From Pediococcus stilesii (GTDB lineage Bacteria; Bacillota; Bacilli; Lactobacillales; Lactobacillaceae): a stretch of DNA of 64,000 nucleotides. Below the pieces are notes generated by a model, which saw only the letters and a list, made by a program, of their open reading frames with translations, searched no databases and was not told where the DNA came from. Positions 1 through 7,575 of this stretch are shown in pieces. The stretch is taken from contig NZ_JQBX01000004.1 of assembly GCF_001437075.1 (NCBI RefSeq), positions 49,661 through 113,660 of the forward strand, read 5' to 3'. Each line of letters begins with the position of its first letter. The stretch's first letter is position 1. A program made the translations under genes and the position numbers.

Positions 1-604
1 TGCCGGAGACTACAATCAAAGCAATGCAACGGCCGCTATCATTGCGGCAGGTTTAGTGGGAGCAAACCACGAAGATGCAATTAATCCCTTATCTGAAATT
101 GTGATTCCAGGAAGAATGGAACATTTAGAGATTGAAAACCACGGGACCGTCTTCGTGGACTATGCGCATAACTACGCTAGCTTGCATGCACTACTGAAGT
201 TTTTAAAGCATCAGTATCAAAATGGAAGGGTTATTGTAGTTGTTGGTAGTCCTGGAGATAAGGGAATTTCAAGACGAGCTGGTTTTGGGAAGGCGCTTAG
301 CGAACAGGCTGATATTGCGTATTTAACGACGGACGACCCAGGGTTTGAAAAGCCTGAGAAAATTATCAAGCAAATTGAGTTAAGCATTGAACCAAATACG
401 GTTGAAATTAAGGAAGTATTAGATCGTCGAGATGCGATCCAGCAAGCTATTGAGTTAAGTGGCAGTCAAGATGTAGTAGTTCTTGCCGGTAAAGGTGAGG
501 ATCCGTATCAAAAGATTGAGGGCGTTGATGAACCTTGGCCAACGGATATGGGAGTTGCAAAAGAAGTGAAGAGGGGATTAATTTATGGAAAGACCAACAA
601 ATAA
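1..604 (+). CDS. murE: MurE-like UDP-MurNAc-tripeptide synthetase, L-lysine type (3' part, start outside window)
   Basis: Cytoplasmic Mur ligase that would add the third stem-peptide residue to UDP-MurNAc-L-Ala-D-Glu with ATP. The reading frame is open from base 2, so the true start lies upstream; the GTG at 56 is internal. Seen: GDYNQSNATAA at the edge resembles the N-x-x-N-x-x-AA region of Mur ligases, followed by a C-terminal domain with PGRMEHL, VDYAHN and TTDDPGF. Family knowledge: the DNPR motif of diaminopimelate-adding MurE is replaced by DDP-type sequences in lysine-adding enzymes, so DDPG suggests L-Lys. The stop overlaps the next gene by 20 bases, so it is translationally linked to a D-aspartate ligase and a racemase. 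It may be a second MurE paralogue of the organism. The family call is secure and the substrate is inferred. Confidence 0.85.
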   Translation, partial: AGDYNQSNATAAIIAAGLVGANHEDAINPLSEIVIPGRMEHLEIENHGTVFVDYAHNYASLHALLKFLKHQYQNGRVIVVVGSPGDKGISRRAGFGKALSEQADIAYLTTDDPGFEKPEKIIKQIELSIEPNTVEIKEVLDRRDAIQQAIELSGSQDVVVLAGKGEDPYQKIEGVDEPWPTDMGVAKEVKRGLIYGKTNK

Positions 605-1841
605 TTTTACACCGATACTTTTAGGTAGCGATTTTAACGCATACGGAATGGCCCGTTCTTTTTATGAAATAACTGGTCGTCGAGTACAAGCGTTTGCCGG
701 GACCGAGTTAGCACCGACACGATTTACCAATATAATCAATGTTGAAATTATTCCCGGTTTTTCAGAAGATCCTGTTTTTATCGAATCAATGCGTAAAATT
801 GCTAAAAAGTATGAAAATTCTGATGAAAAAGTAATTTTGTTAGGAATGGGTGACGGATACGCAGAATTAATTTCAAAACATAAAGACGAATTATCAAAAG
901 TTTTTGTATGTCCATACATTGATTATGATTTGCTGAAGCAGCTAAATAATAAAGAACGATTTTATGCAATTTGTGATCAATATGGACTACCGTATCCGGC
1001 AACTCAATTTATTACGAAGGATCAGTACGAGAGCGGTAAAAAGTTCGTTTCACCGTTTGACTTTCCGGTGGCTTTAAAACCGGCAGATAGCGTGGAGTGG
1101 CTTGATATTCATTTCGAAGGACGAAAAAAAGCTTTTCGAATTAAGACACAAGAAGAACTGGACGATATCATTGGTAAAATATACGATAATGGATATAAAT
1201 CGGATTTGATTTTGCAAGATTTTATTCCAGGCGATGACAGTAACATGCGGGTTTTGAACGCTTACGTTGATCAAAATCATGAAGTTAAGATGATGTGTTT
1301 GGGACATCCGCTACTTGAAGACCCAGCACCTTCGGCAATTGGAAACTATGTCACAATTATTCCAGAGTTTAATCAAGAAATTTATGACACTGTAAAGAAG
1401 TTCTTGGAAAGTATTAATTATGTCGGTTATGCGAATTTTGATATGAAGTATGATCATCGAGATGGCAAATTTAAGCTATTTGAAATTAACATTCGACAAG
1501 GACGCAGTAGTTTCTTTGTAACCCTTAATGGCTATAACCTGGCAAAATGGGTGGTTGATGACCGAGTAAACAATACGTTATCCGATCGAGAAACGGTATA
1601 TGCGAACGATGTTCCAGAAAACCGCAAGCTTTGGTTAGGAGTACCTGTAAAGGTATTTAAAAAGTATGCAAAAGATAATGAAGATAAAAAAGCCGCCCTT
1701 GACCTAATTGACCGCGATCAGTATGGATTTACGGCTGTCTATGATGATGATATGAATTTTAAGCGTAGTCTGCTTATTTGGTGGATGAATCATAATTATG
1801 TTAAAAACTTTAAGAAGTATTTTAAAGAGAACAAGGGGTAG
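585..1841 (+). CDS. aslA: D-aspartate ligase (ATP-grasp), peptidoglycan side-chain formation
   Basis: ATP-grasp carboxylate-amine ligase of 418 residues. The known family member Asl of Enterococcus faecium activates D-Asp and attaches it to the epsilon-amino group of L-Lys in the UDP-MurNAc-pentapeptide, giving the D-Asp/D-Asn cross-bridge. Seen: an N-terminal Rossmann-like start (LLGSDFNAYG), an ATP-grasp core with VALKPAD near residue 165, QDFIPGDDSNMR near 210, and the metal-binding FEINIRQGRS stretch near 308. The start at 585 has a GAGGGG ribosome site inside the murE end. Annotation pipelines often call this a carbamoyl-phosphate-synthase-like protein. The racemase three bases downstream supplies D-Asp, and the upstream ligase adds Lys, which makes this function the best reading. 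Confidence 0.85.
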   Translation: MERPTNNFTPILLGSDFNAYGMARSFYEITGRRVQAFAGTELAPTRFTNIINVEIIPGFSEDPVFIESMRKIAKKYENSDEKVILLGMGDGYAELISKHKDELSKVFVCPYIDYDLLKQLNNKERFYAICDQYGLPYPATQFITKDQYESGKKFVSPFDFPVALKPADSVEWLDIHFEGRKKAFRIKTQEELDDIIGKIYDNGYKSDLILQDFIPGDDSNMRVLNAYVDQNHEVKMMCLGHPLLEDPAPSAIGNYVTIIPEFNQEIYDTVKKFLESINYVGYANFDMKYDHRDGKFKLFEINIRQGRSSFFVTLNGYNLAKWVVDDRVNNTLSDRETVYANDVPENRKLWLGVPVKVFKKYAKDNEDKKAALDLIDRDQYGFTAVYDDDMNFKRSLLIWWMNHNYVKNFKKYFKENKG

Positions 1842-1844
1842 TTA

Positions 1845-2555
1845 ATGATGGAAAAGTTCTTTACAATCATTGGTGGAATGGGAACACCGGCAACTGAAAG
1901 TTATATCCGATTGCTAAATTCCAGAACACCAGCACATCGCGATCAAGATTATTTAGACTACATTCTAGTTAATCACGCAACCGTGCCGGATCGTTCGACT
2001 TATTTAATGGATAATACTAAGCCCAATCCATATCCTGACTTATTGGATGACATTAAAATTCAAAGTAAATTAGACCCAGCTTTTTTTGTGATTGCTTGCA
2101 ACACCGCGCATTACTTTTATGATGACTTACAAAAAGCAACCAAGATTCCAATCGTCCACATGCCACGTGAAACGGTTAAACATATTCGAGAGGAATATCC
2201 TGCCGCAAAAAGAATTGGTATTATTGGGACACCAGGAACAACCAGCGACGGCATCTATGATCGTGAACTGCTGGCTCAGGGTTATGAGGTTGTTAAACCA
2301 ACGGAAGAAATCCAGAAATTGACAAACAAATTAATTTTTAACGACATTAAAGAAAAAAATTATGTTGATGATGAGTTATTTTATCGAATTTTAAAAATGA
2401 TGATTGAAGAACAAAAGTCAGATGTTGTTATTTTGGGATGTACAGAGTTATCGTATGCCCAAGAATTGGCACATCGTCATAATTATCCAATTGCGGATTC
2501 GCAATCGGTTTTGGTCAATAAATCGATTGAATTGGCATTAGCACTCCGAAAATAA
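1845..2555 (+). CDS. racD: Aspartate racemase
   Basis: PLP-independent Asp/Glu racemase-family enzyme of 236 residues that interconverts L- and D-aspartate in the cytoplasm. Seen: the N-terminal GGMGTPAT motif and the two catalytic cysteines, Cys85 in IACNTAH and Cys199 in LGCTELSYA. The gene starts three bases after the D-aspartate ligase stop (ATG at 1845, or the adjacent ATG at 1848), so the two are cotranscribed. A strong terminator follows at 2565. Inference: it makes the D-Asp used by the ligase for the cell wall. Glutamate racemase is the main alternative, but the neighbours favour aspartate. Confidence 0.9.
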   Translation: MMEKFFTIIGGMGTPATESYIRLLNSRTPAHRDQDYLDYILVNHATVPDRSTYLMDNTKPNPYPDLLDDIKIQSKLDPAFFVIACNTAHYFYDDLQKATKIPIVHMPRETVKHIREEYPAAKRIGIIGTPGTTSDGIYDRELLAQGYEVVKPTEEIQKLTNKLIFNDIKEKNYVDDELFYRILKMMIEEQKSDVVILGCTELSYAQELAHRHNYPIADSQSVLVNKSIELALALRK

Positions 2556-2564
2556 TTAAACACG

Positions 2565-2604
2565 AAAAGTTGAGACGTCTATCAGAGTGCCGTCTCAACT
2601 TTTT
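2565..2604 (+). terminator. Rho-independent terminator after racD
   Basis: Perfect 13-bp inverted repeat (AAAAGTTGAGACG at 2565-2577 with its complement at 2591-2603) around a 13-base loop, with a T tract in the right arm. It closes the murE-aslA-racD operon and lies just before the next gene. Confidence 0.9.
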
Positions 2605-2621
2605 ACTTATGGGGAAGACAT

Positions 2622-3437
2622 ATGAGTAAAAGAAAAAGAAAAAAGCAATCCAGTAATACTAGTTTTTGGTTGGTAATTATTTTGGCAGTTTTTGCGTTCT
2701 TCTTTAAGGGCGGAGATATTCATCAATTAGCCAATAATCTTACTAATCAATTTATTCCTGGTAATTCAAAAACCGTGAAAAGCGTTGAGGATAATCGCTT
2801 ATCACAGTTAACTTTTAAATCCGGCGGTACTGCCTACGTTTTTGTAAATAATAATAAAAGTGACCTAAATGCAAAGGACTGGAAGCAAAATCAAATCGTC
2901 TATGGTAATTTAGATCGACTAAATCGGACAACGCAGGCGACTGGTTATCTAAGCCGGGCCAATTTAGTAAAGTCGAACACGCGTACTAGTCAAACTTGGA
3001 ATCCAACCGGGTGGCATCAAAAAAGACTAAAAATTAATGGAAAAATGGTTGAAATTCAGAATCGAGGGCACTTATTAGCCTATTCAATCACCGGTAAGTT
3101 TGATAATAACGGTCGCTATAATCCTCGAAAGTTAGGATCACTAGATAACCCTAAAAATTTGGCAACGCAAACGGCTTTTAGTAATCAGCAAACAATGCAG
3201 ATTTTTGAAGAACGGGTTCGTAACGCATTGGCGAAAAATAAAAAAGTGATCTATAAAGTTTCAACTGTTTTCAAAGGTAATGGGTTAATGCCAATTGGAT
3301 ACCATGCTGAGGCACTTTCAACTGATGGAACATTGAACTTCAATGTATTTGTTTGGAACGTACAGCCAGGAGTTCAATTTGATTATAATACAGGGCGCTC
3401 AAGGGTTGATCGAAGTATGACCGTTCGAAGTAATTAG
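2622..3437 (+). CDS. DNA/RNA non-specific endonuclease, EndA/DNA-entry nuclease type, membrane anchored
   Basis: Secreted or membrane-anchored nuclease of 271 residues in the beta-beta-alpha metal family (NUC1/EndA). Seen: a Lys/Arg-rich N-terminus (KRKRKK), one hydrophobic segment at about residues 14-27 that would act as signal anchor, then the catalytic domain with NRGHLLAYS (Asn147 to His150, His150 the expected general base) and a downstream LDNPKNLATQTAFSNQQTM stretch carrying the metal-binding Asn. The best-known members have DRGH; here the Asp is Asn, which also occurs in many lactobacillar homologues as far as I recall. ATG at 2622 follows GGGGAAG. Role: DNA uptake or extracellular DNA degradation; I see no competence genes nearby. 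Confidence 0.82.
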   Translation: MSKRKRKKQSSNTSFWLVIILAVFAFFFKGGDIHQLANNLTNQFIPGNSKTVKSVEDNRLSQLTFKSGGTAYVFVNNNKSDLNAKDWKQNQIVYGNLDRLNRTTQATGYLSRANLVKSNTRTSQTWNPTGWHQKRLKINGKMVEIQNRGHLLAYSITGKFDNNGRYNPRKLGSLDNPKNLATQTAFSNQQTMQIFEERVRNALAKNKKVIYKVSTVFKGNGLMPIGYHAEALSTDGTLNFNVFVWNVQPGVQFDYNTGRSRVDRSMTVRSN

Positions 3438-3444
3438 AGAGCCT

Positions 3445-3488
3445 AAAAAGATATTTGACGAAATAATTCTTTGTCAGATATCTTTTTT
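3445..3488 (+). terminator. Terminator after the nuclease gene
   Basis: Inverted repeat AAAAAGATAT..TGAC / GTCA..ATATCTTTTT with one mismatch, 11-base loop and a run of T. It separates the nuclease from the HAD hydrolase. Confidence 0.8.
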
Positions 3489-3542
3489 ATTAGTTTTGGA
3501 ATAAATTCCGATTTATAAAACAATTCATTTTTAAGAATTAAT

Positions 3543-3548
3543 TATAAT
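3543..3548 (+). promoter_or_regulatory. Probable -10 box for the HAD hydrolase
   Basis: Perfect TATAAT 33 bases before the ATG at 3581, downstream of a terminator. No convincing -35 at 16-18 bases spacing. Confidence 0.4.
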
Positions 3549-3580
3549 GAGTGTAAATGGCAAATAGATTGGAGAGCTAA

Positions 3581-4390
3581 ATGACTTTTAAAATAGTGGC
3601 GATTGATGTTGATGATACTTTGTTAAATTCAAAAGGGGAAATATTAGATTCAACAAAAGTAGTTATCAAAAAGACGCTAGAAAAAGGTATTAAGGTAGTA
3701 CTGTGTACAGGTCGGCCGCTCGTCGGCGTATCGAATTTTTGGCGTGAGTTAGAAATTGACGGATTAGATCAGTATGTAATTACGTTTAATGGTGCAGTGA
3801 TTGAATCAGTGGGTGGTGAGATAGTCTCTAAATTGGTTTTAAACAATACGGATTATCGCGAATTAGTTAGTTTTGCTGATCAACATAATTTGCCATATAA
3901 CGTTTTAGATGATGATGGCAACATTTATACTAGTAATCTTGATGTGAACCGAATTACTGTAATTCAAGCTTGGGAGAATCAAGCTGGTGTTTTGGTACGC
4001 ACGCCGGATCAATTGTCAGATGATTTTTCAATTGTTAAGGGAATTTTCGTTGGCGAAGATGCAGAACTTGATCAAATGGAAGACAAAGTACATGCAACGT
4101 TCGATGAAAAATTTTATGTTGTACGGGCGGCTAAAAATTTTCTTGAGGTTATGCATAAAGACGTTAATAAAGGGCGTGCCTTAAAGAAATTAGCCGAAAA
4201 ATTAAATGTTAAGCCCGATGAAGTGATTGTTTTTGGAGACGAACTTAATGACTTACCAATGTTTGAATTTGCGGGAATGGCGGTTGCGATGGGGAATGGA
4301 TCCGAATTTATTAAAAGCCATGCAGATTTTATAACGAATTCGAATGATAAAGATGGAATTGCAGTTGCAATGAATAAATTTGTTCTTTAA
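3581..4390 (+). CDS. Cof-type HAD-IIB sugar-phosphatase-like hydrolase
   Basis: Cytoplasmic HAD-superfamily phosphatase of 269 residues, Cof/YidA type. Seen: nucleophile motif DVDDTLLN with Asp9 and Asp11, TGR motif (CTGRPLVG), the C2B-type cap domain between about residues 85 and 190, and the metal-binding GDELNDLPM motif with Asp220. Family members dephosphorylate sugar phosphates or flavin and PLP-like compounds; the substrate cannot be read from sequence. ATG at 3581 follows TTGGAGAGCTAA. It appears monocistronic, with its own -10 box; the next gene starts after a 133-base gap. Confidence 0.88.
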   Translation: MTFKIVAIDVDDTLLNSKGEILDSTKVVIKKTLEKGIKVVLCTGRPLVGVSNFWRELEIDGLDQYVITFNGAVIESVGGEIVSKLVLNNTDYRELVSFADQHNLPYNVLDDDGNIYTSNLDVNRITVIQAWENQAGVLVRTPDQLSDDFSIVKGIFVGEDAELDQMEDKVHATFDEKFYVVRAAKNFLEVMHKDVNKGRALKKLAEKLNVKPDEVIVFGDELNDLPMFEFAGMAVAMGNGSEFIKSHADFITNSNDKDGIAVAMNKFVL

Positions 4391-4523
4391 AAAGTTTTAC
4401 TTACTTTTAGCAAGTGTGGTATCATCATTAAAGTTCATAAGGGTAGCCAAGTCGTTTGGCATTATTTTTCTTAATAGTCATGTTATCCTTATCGTGAAAT
4501 ATAAGTTACGGGGGGCATCTGCC

Positions 4524-5492
4524 ATGAATAAAAATTTAACTGGGTTACACCATATTACAGCTATAACTTCTAGCGCACCAAAAATGTTTAAATTTATGAC
4601 CGAAGTGATGGGATTACATTTGATCAAAAAGACCGTTAATCAAGATGATATTCGTACCTATCACCTATATTTTACTGATGACATGGGAAATCCGGGAACG
4701 GATATTACTTTTTTTGATTTTCCCGGATTGATCCAGGGAGCGAAGGGCAAGAACGAAATAACGCGAATTGGCTTCCGAGTTCCATCAGACGCTGCGCTCG
4801 ATTTTTGGCAAAATCGGTTTGACGAATTTAAAGTTGAACACGAAGAAATTTATACTGAATTTGGGAGTAAAGTTTTAAATTTTTACGATTTTGATCATGA
4901 GCATTATCAGTTGATTTCGGATGAGAATAATAGTGGTGTGGCCGGTGGAACGCCATATCGCTACAGTCCTGTACCAGAAGAGTATGCGATTGTTGGACTT
5001 GGGGCTCCAATGGTGTCAGTTGATTATCCCGTTGAACTTGACCATGTCTTGACTGAAGTGATGGGTTTCACCAAAAAGGAAACGGCAGAAAATGGCTTAG
5101 TGTTATACGAGCTTCATGATGGTGGTCACGGTGCACAGGTTATTATGGAGACGGTTAAAAGCTCGGTGCCTGATGAGCTTCAAGCTTATGGAAATGTCCA
5201 TCACGTTGCTTTTAGAACCGAAGATGAGGAGTCATTACGTTATTGGATTGATCGTATTCAAAGCGTACCTCTTGCCTCTTCAGGGTTTGTTGATCGCTTT
5301 TATTTCAAGTCGGAATACTTCCGTCCAGGACGGGGAGTGCTTTTTGAAATCGCAACTGATGGCCCTGGTTTCTTACTTGATGAAACGTATGAGGAGGCCG
5401 GAGTGCATTTAGAACTTCCACCTTTCTTGGAAGAACAACGTGCTGATATTGAAGCAAATCTCACTCCATTTAATACTGATAAGAAGGAATAA
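4524..5492 (+). CDS. mhqE: Glyoxalase/VOC ring-cleaving dioxygenase, MhqE/MhqO-like
   Basis: Putative extradiol-type dioxygenase of 322 residues with two VOC domains (about residues 5-130 and 150-285). Seen: LHHITAIT at the N-terminus (metal His), NVHHVAFRTED in the second half and LFEIATDGPGF with the expected metal Glu. In B. subtilis MhqE and MhqO are induced by methylhydroquinone and catechols. The open frame extends upstream to 4380, but the hydrophobic leader there looks untranslated; ATG 4524 has GGGGGG eight bases upstream and gives the usual family N-terminus. The esterase gene starts four bases after this stop, reproducing the mhqED pair. The substrate is inferred. Confidence 0.85.
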   Translation: MNKNLTGLHHITAITSSAPKMFKFMTEVMGLHLIKKTVNQDDIRTYHLYFTDDMGNPGTDITFFDFPGLIQGAKGKNEITRIGFRVPSDAALDFWQNRFDEFKVEHEEIYTEFGSKVLNFYDFDHEHYQLISDENNSGVAGGTPYRYSPVPEEYAIVGLGAPMVSVDYPVELDHVLTEVMGFTKKETAENGLVLYELHDGGHGAQVIMETVKSSVPDELQAYGNVHHVAFRTEDEESLRYWIDRIQSVPLASSGFVDRFYFKSEYFRPGRGVLFEIATDGPGFLLDETYEEAGVHLELPPFLEEQRADIEANLTPFNTDKKE

Positions 5493-5495
5493 CTA

Positions 5496-6104
5496 ATGGC
5501 AGAAACTTTTGTATATTATAAAGAGGGATCAAATAAGGATATTCCGGTTGTTTTATTACACGGAACCGGTGGAACCGAATCGGATCTAACAACCATTGCC
5601 GATTTTTTATTCACAGATAGTCCGCAAATTGGTATTCGTGGCCGATTGCTGGAGAATGGATACACTAGGTACTTTACTCACGATGAAAATGGTGGCTTTG
5701 ATCTTAAAAGCCTTGACGTTGAAACTAATTGGTTGATGGATGAGATTGCCTCGCAGATAACGAGCCGCAATTTAAAGACTGAGAGAGCAGTTATTATTGG
5801 TTACTCTAACGGTGCTAATATTGCAATTAATGCCTGGCTAAAAGGAAGAAATCCGATTAAGAATGGAGTTCTTTTTCATCCAATGCTTATAGAAGAGAAT
5901 CCAATGGATGTGTCACTATCAAATTTAAATCTCTGGATGTCTTTTGGTACGCAAGATAGTTTTGTGTCTTCCGATAATTTTGATAGATTGTTGGTTGAAT
6001 TGTCTGGAGCAAAAATCAAAGTTTTTAGAAACGAACAACCCCACGCGATTAGTGAGGCAGAACTACTATCAGCCCAAAGTTGGGCAATTGATTTGCTTAA
6101 ATAG
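5496..6104 (+). CDS. mhqD: Carboxylesterase/hydrolase, MhqD-like (alpha/beta hydrolase)
   Basis: Alpha/beta hydrolase of 202 residues in the phospholipase/carboxylesterase family. Seen: oxyanion-hole motif HGTGG near residue 21, nucleophile elbow GYSNG with Ser104, a likely acid in FGTQDSF, and a His in QPHAIS. The gene is four bases downstream of the VOC dioxygenase, as in the B. subtilis mhqED operon, where the pair protects against quinone electrophiles. Inference: it hydrolyses a ring-cleavage product or thiol adduct. A terminator at 6110 closes the unit. No MarR-type MhqR regulator is adjacent. Confidence 0.82.
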   Translation: MAETFVYYKEGSNKDIPVVLLHGTGGTESDLTTIADFLFTDSPQIGIRGRLLENGYTRYFTHDENGGFDLKSLDVETNWLMDEIASQITSRNLKTERAVIIGYSNGANIAINAWLKGRNPIKNGVLFHPMLIEENPMDVSLSNLNLWMSFGTQDSFVSSDNFDRLLVELSGAKIKVFRNEQPHAISEAELLSAQSWAIDLLK

Positions 6105-6109
6105 GAAGT

Positions 6110-6144
6110 GGCTTGTACATCAAGTAGGTGTGCAGGCCGTTTTT
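6110..6144 (+). terminator. Probable terminator of mhqED
   Basis: GGCTTGTACA (6110-6119) can pair over 10 bp, with G-U pairs, to TGTGCAGGCC (6129-6138), followed by GTTTTT. It begins just after the mhqD stop. Confidence 0.6.
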
Positions 6145-6285
6145 AGTAGTACTAAATAATTAACTTTAGTCTATATTTAAAAGTTTTAATCTAGTTGTTC
6201 ATGTTTTTATGGTATTTAAATAAAAAGATAGCGTGAGGCTCTGATTTAAAAACTCTTCGGCCGCAACTATATTAATGTGAGAATT

Positions 6286-6322
6286 AAAAATCACTTGGCC
6301 CAATTAAGGACAAGTGATTTTT
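6286..6322. terminator. Bidirectional hairpin between mhqD and tRNA-Gly
   Basis: Perfect 12-bp repeat AAAAATCACTTG / CAAGTGATTTTT with a 13-base loop; both strands end in a T5 run. It could stop read-through from mhqD or the minus-strand tRNA transcript. Confidence 0.6.
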
Positions 6323-6354
6323 AAATTATTTCGGCAATAGCTTAGTTCTGCCGA

Positions 6355-6375
6355 GGGGGCAGACAGGGGGCAGAC
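6355..6375. repeat. Tandem GGGGGCAGAC repeat
   Basis: Two exact copies of GGGGGCAGAC separated by a single A, then a T6 run. Together with the preceding TCGGCA/TGCCGA pair it resembles integrase binding-site repeats found near element ends, but no integrase frame is present. Confidence 0.6.
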
Positions 6376-6497
6376 TTTTTTAATTCATATGATATTCATA
6401 TAACCAACTATTTTTAAAAATAGTCGTAAAACACTGATACACCAACGTTTATAGTTATTACACATTTTTCATATTAATTTCTCAAGACATACAAAAA

Positions 6498-6568
6498 AGC
6501 GAATGACGGGAATCGAACCCGCGACACAAGCTTGGGAAGCTTGAATTTTACCACTAAACTACATTCGC
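6498..6568 (-). tRNA. tRNA-Gly, anticodon CCC
   Basis: On the minus strand the 71-nt sequence folds as a cloverleaf: acceptor GCGAATG pairs with CATTCGC, D arm with AGTGGTA, anticodon stem CAAGC/GCTTG around loop TTCCCAA, and T arm with GTTCGATTC. The anticodon is CCC (plus-strand GGG at 6534-6536), reading GGG glycine codons. The discriminator is U, as expected for bacterial tRNA-Gly; CCA is not encoded. It stands alone, not in an rRNA operon. Confidence 0.93.
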
Positions 6569-6654
6569 ATGCTTTTAATTTTAGCTCTATTCTTTAAAAA
6601 AGTAAAGTTGTCAAAGTATAAATATCATTTTTAGAAAAAAACACACAAACCAGT

Positions 6655-6660
6655 TATAAT
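6655..6660 (+). promoter_or_regulatory. Probable -10 box for the aldo/keto reductase
   Basis: Perfect TATAAT 29 bases before the ATG at 6689. No clear -35. Confidence 0.45.
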
Positions 6661-6688
6661 AGACGGTAGCAAGAAAGTGGAGGGAATT

Positions 6689-7534
6689 ATGATAAAAACA
6701 ACTTTTGAATTTGATGAAGAATTACGCGTAAACCGGTTAGGTTATGGGACAATGCAGTTGCCGGGCCCCGGTGTATGGGGTCCAAGTGCGGATCCTCAAA
6801 ATGCCGTAACGGTCCTTGATAGCGTCCTTAATAGTGATGTTAATTTTATTGATACCGCGGATTCATATGGACCTTTTTATGCTAATTTGTATCTAAAAAA
6901 AGCATTGGCAAACTATGATGGACCACATAAGATGATTGCCAGTAAAGTAGGTTTTACACGCCAAGGGCCTGACATTTGGAGTGTGGTCGGGGATCCAAAT
7001 TACTTAAGACAGCAGATAGAGTTAAATCTTTGGTCGCTCGGACTGGAGCAGATTGATTTAATGCAATTACATCGAATTGATCCGCGCTTTTCGATTGAAG
7101 AACAAGTTGGCGTACTTGCCGATATGCAAAAAGAGGGTAAAATTAAGCACATTGGTCTCAGTCAGGTTAGCGTTGAGGAAATAAAGCGAGCACAATCCGT
7201 GGCTAAAATTTCCTCAATTCAAAACCGTTATAATTTAATTGATCGGAAAGATGAGGACGTTTTACATTTTGCAGAGGAAAATCACATGGCGTTTATTCCA
7301 TGGTTCCCGTTAGCAACCGGAAAATTAGCAAATGATGATAACAGCTTATTGAACCAGATTGCTCAAAATCATCTCGCAACTCCGAGTCAAATTGCTTTGG
7401 CATGGCTTCTGCAAAAATCTGATGTAATCTTACCTATTCCTGGAACCTCTAATGTAGAACATTTCGAGAGCAATATTCAGGCGGCGTATATCACTCTTTC
7501 GGATGATGAGTTTTTAGCATTAGATCAACTATAA
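6689..7534 (+). CDS. Aldo/keto reductase
   Basis: NADPH-dependent oxidoreductase of 281 residues with the AKR TIM-barrel pattern. Seen: the catalytic tetrad in IDTADSYGP (Asp and Tyr), ASKVGF (Lys) and LHRIDP (His), and the coenzyme-binding PIPGTSNVEH near the C-terminus. It resembles the YdbC/pyridoxal-reductase-like bacterial AKRs in length. The open frame starts at a GTG at 6677, but that overlaps the GGAGGG ribosome site; ATG 6689 is the start. It is monocistronic, between tRNA-Gly and the argS leader. Substrate unknown; general aldehyde detoxification is likely. Confidence 0.88.
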   Translation: MIKTTFEFDEELRVNRLGYGTMQLPGPGVWGPSADPQNAVTVLDSVLNSDVNFIDTADSYGPFYANLYLKKALANYDGPHKMIASKVGFTRQGPDIWSVVGDPNYLRQQIELNLWSLGLEQIDLMQLHRIDPRFSIEEQVGVLADMQKEGKIKHIGLSQVSVEEIKRAQSVAKISSIQNRYNLIDRKDEDVLHFAEENHMAFIPWFPLATGKLANDDNSLLNQIAQNHLATPSQIALAWLLQKSDVILPIPGTSNVEHFESNIQAAYITLSDDEFLALDQL

Positions 7535-7540
7535 AATATA

Positions 7541-7569
7541 TTGGAATTAGACTCATTTTTTGGTACAAT
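7541..7569 (+). promoter_or_regulatory. Promoter of the argS T-box transcript
   Basis: TTGGAA, 17-base spacer, TACAAT. Transcription would begin near 7576, immediately before T-box stem I. Confidence 0.65.
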
Positions 7570-7575
7570 ATATGA

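Larger units (their letters stand above)
6145..6497. other. Gene-free repeat-rich stretch beside tRNA-Gly
   Basis: I see no coding frame here. It holds, in order, a 12-bp inverted repeat (6286-6322), a 6-bp inverted repeat TCGGCA/TGCCGA (6331-6336, 6349-6354), a direct repeat GGGGGCAGAC (6355-6364 and 6366-6375), and a 16-bp palindrome CTATTTTTAAAAATAG (6408-6423). The stretch abuts the 3' end of a tRNA gene, the usual attachment point of phages and integrative elements. It may be an empty or decayed integration site. Confidence 0.5.

Noticed and set aside
2622..3437. Toxin or colicin-like nuclease with immunity partner
   Set aside because: The domain is EndA type with a signal anchor, and no small immunity gene lies beside it.
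4380..4523. Upstream extension of the dioxygenase gene (48 residues)
   Set aside because: No ribosome site at 4380, overlaps the preceding gene, and the extra residues do not resemble the VOC family; the ATG at 4524 has a strong site.
5944..6159. 71-residue frame running past the esterase gene
   Set aside because: It lies in another frame of mhqD and its tail spans the terminator hairpin; no ribosome site.
6498..6568. tRNA-Gly with anticodon GCC or TCC
   Set aside because: The loop reads TTCCCAA on the minus strand, so the anticodon is CCC.
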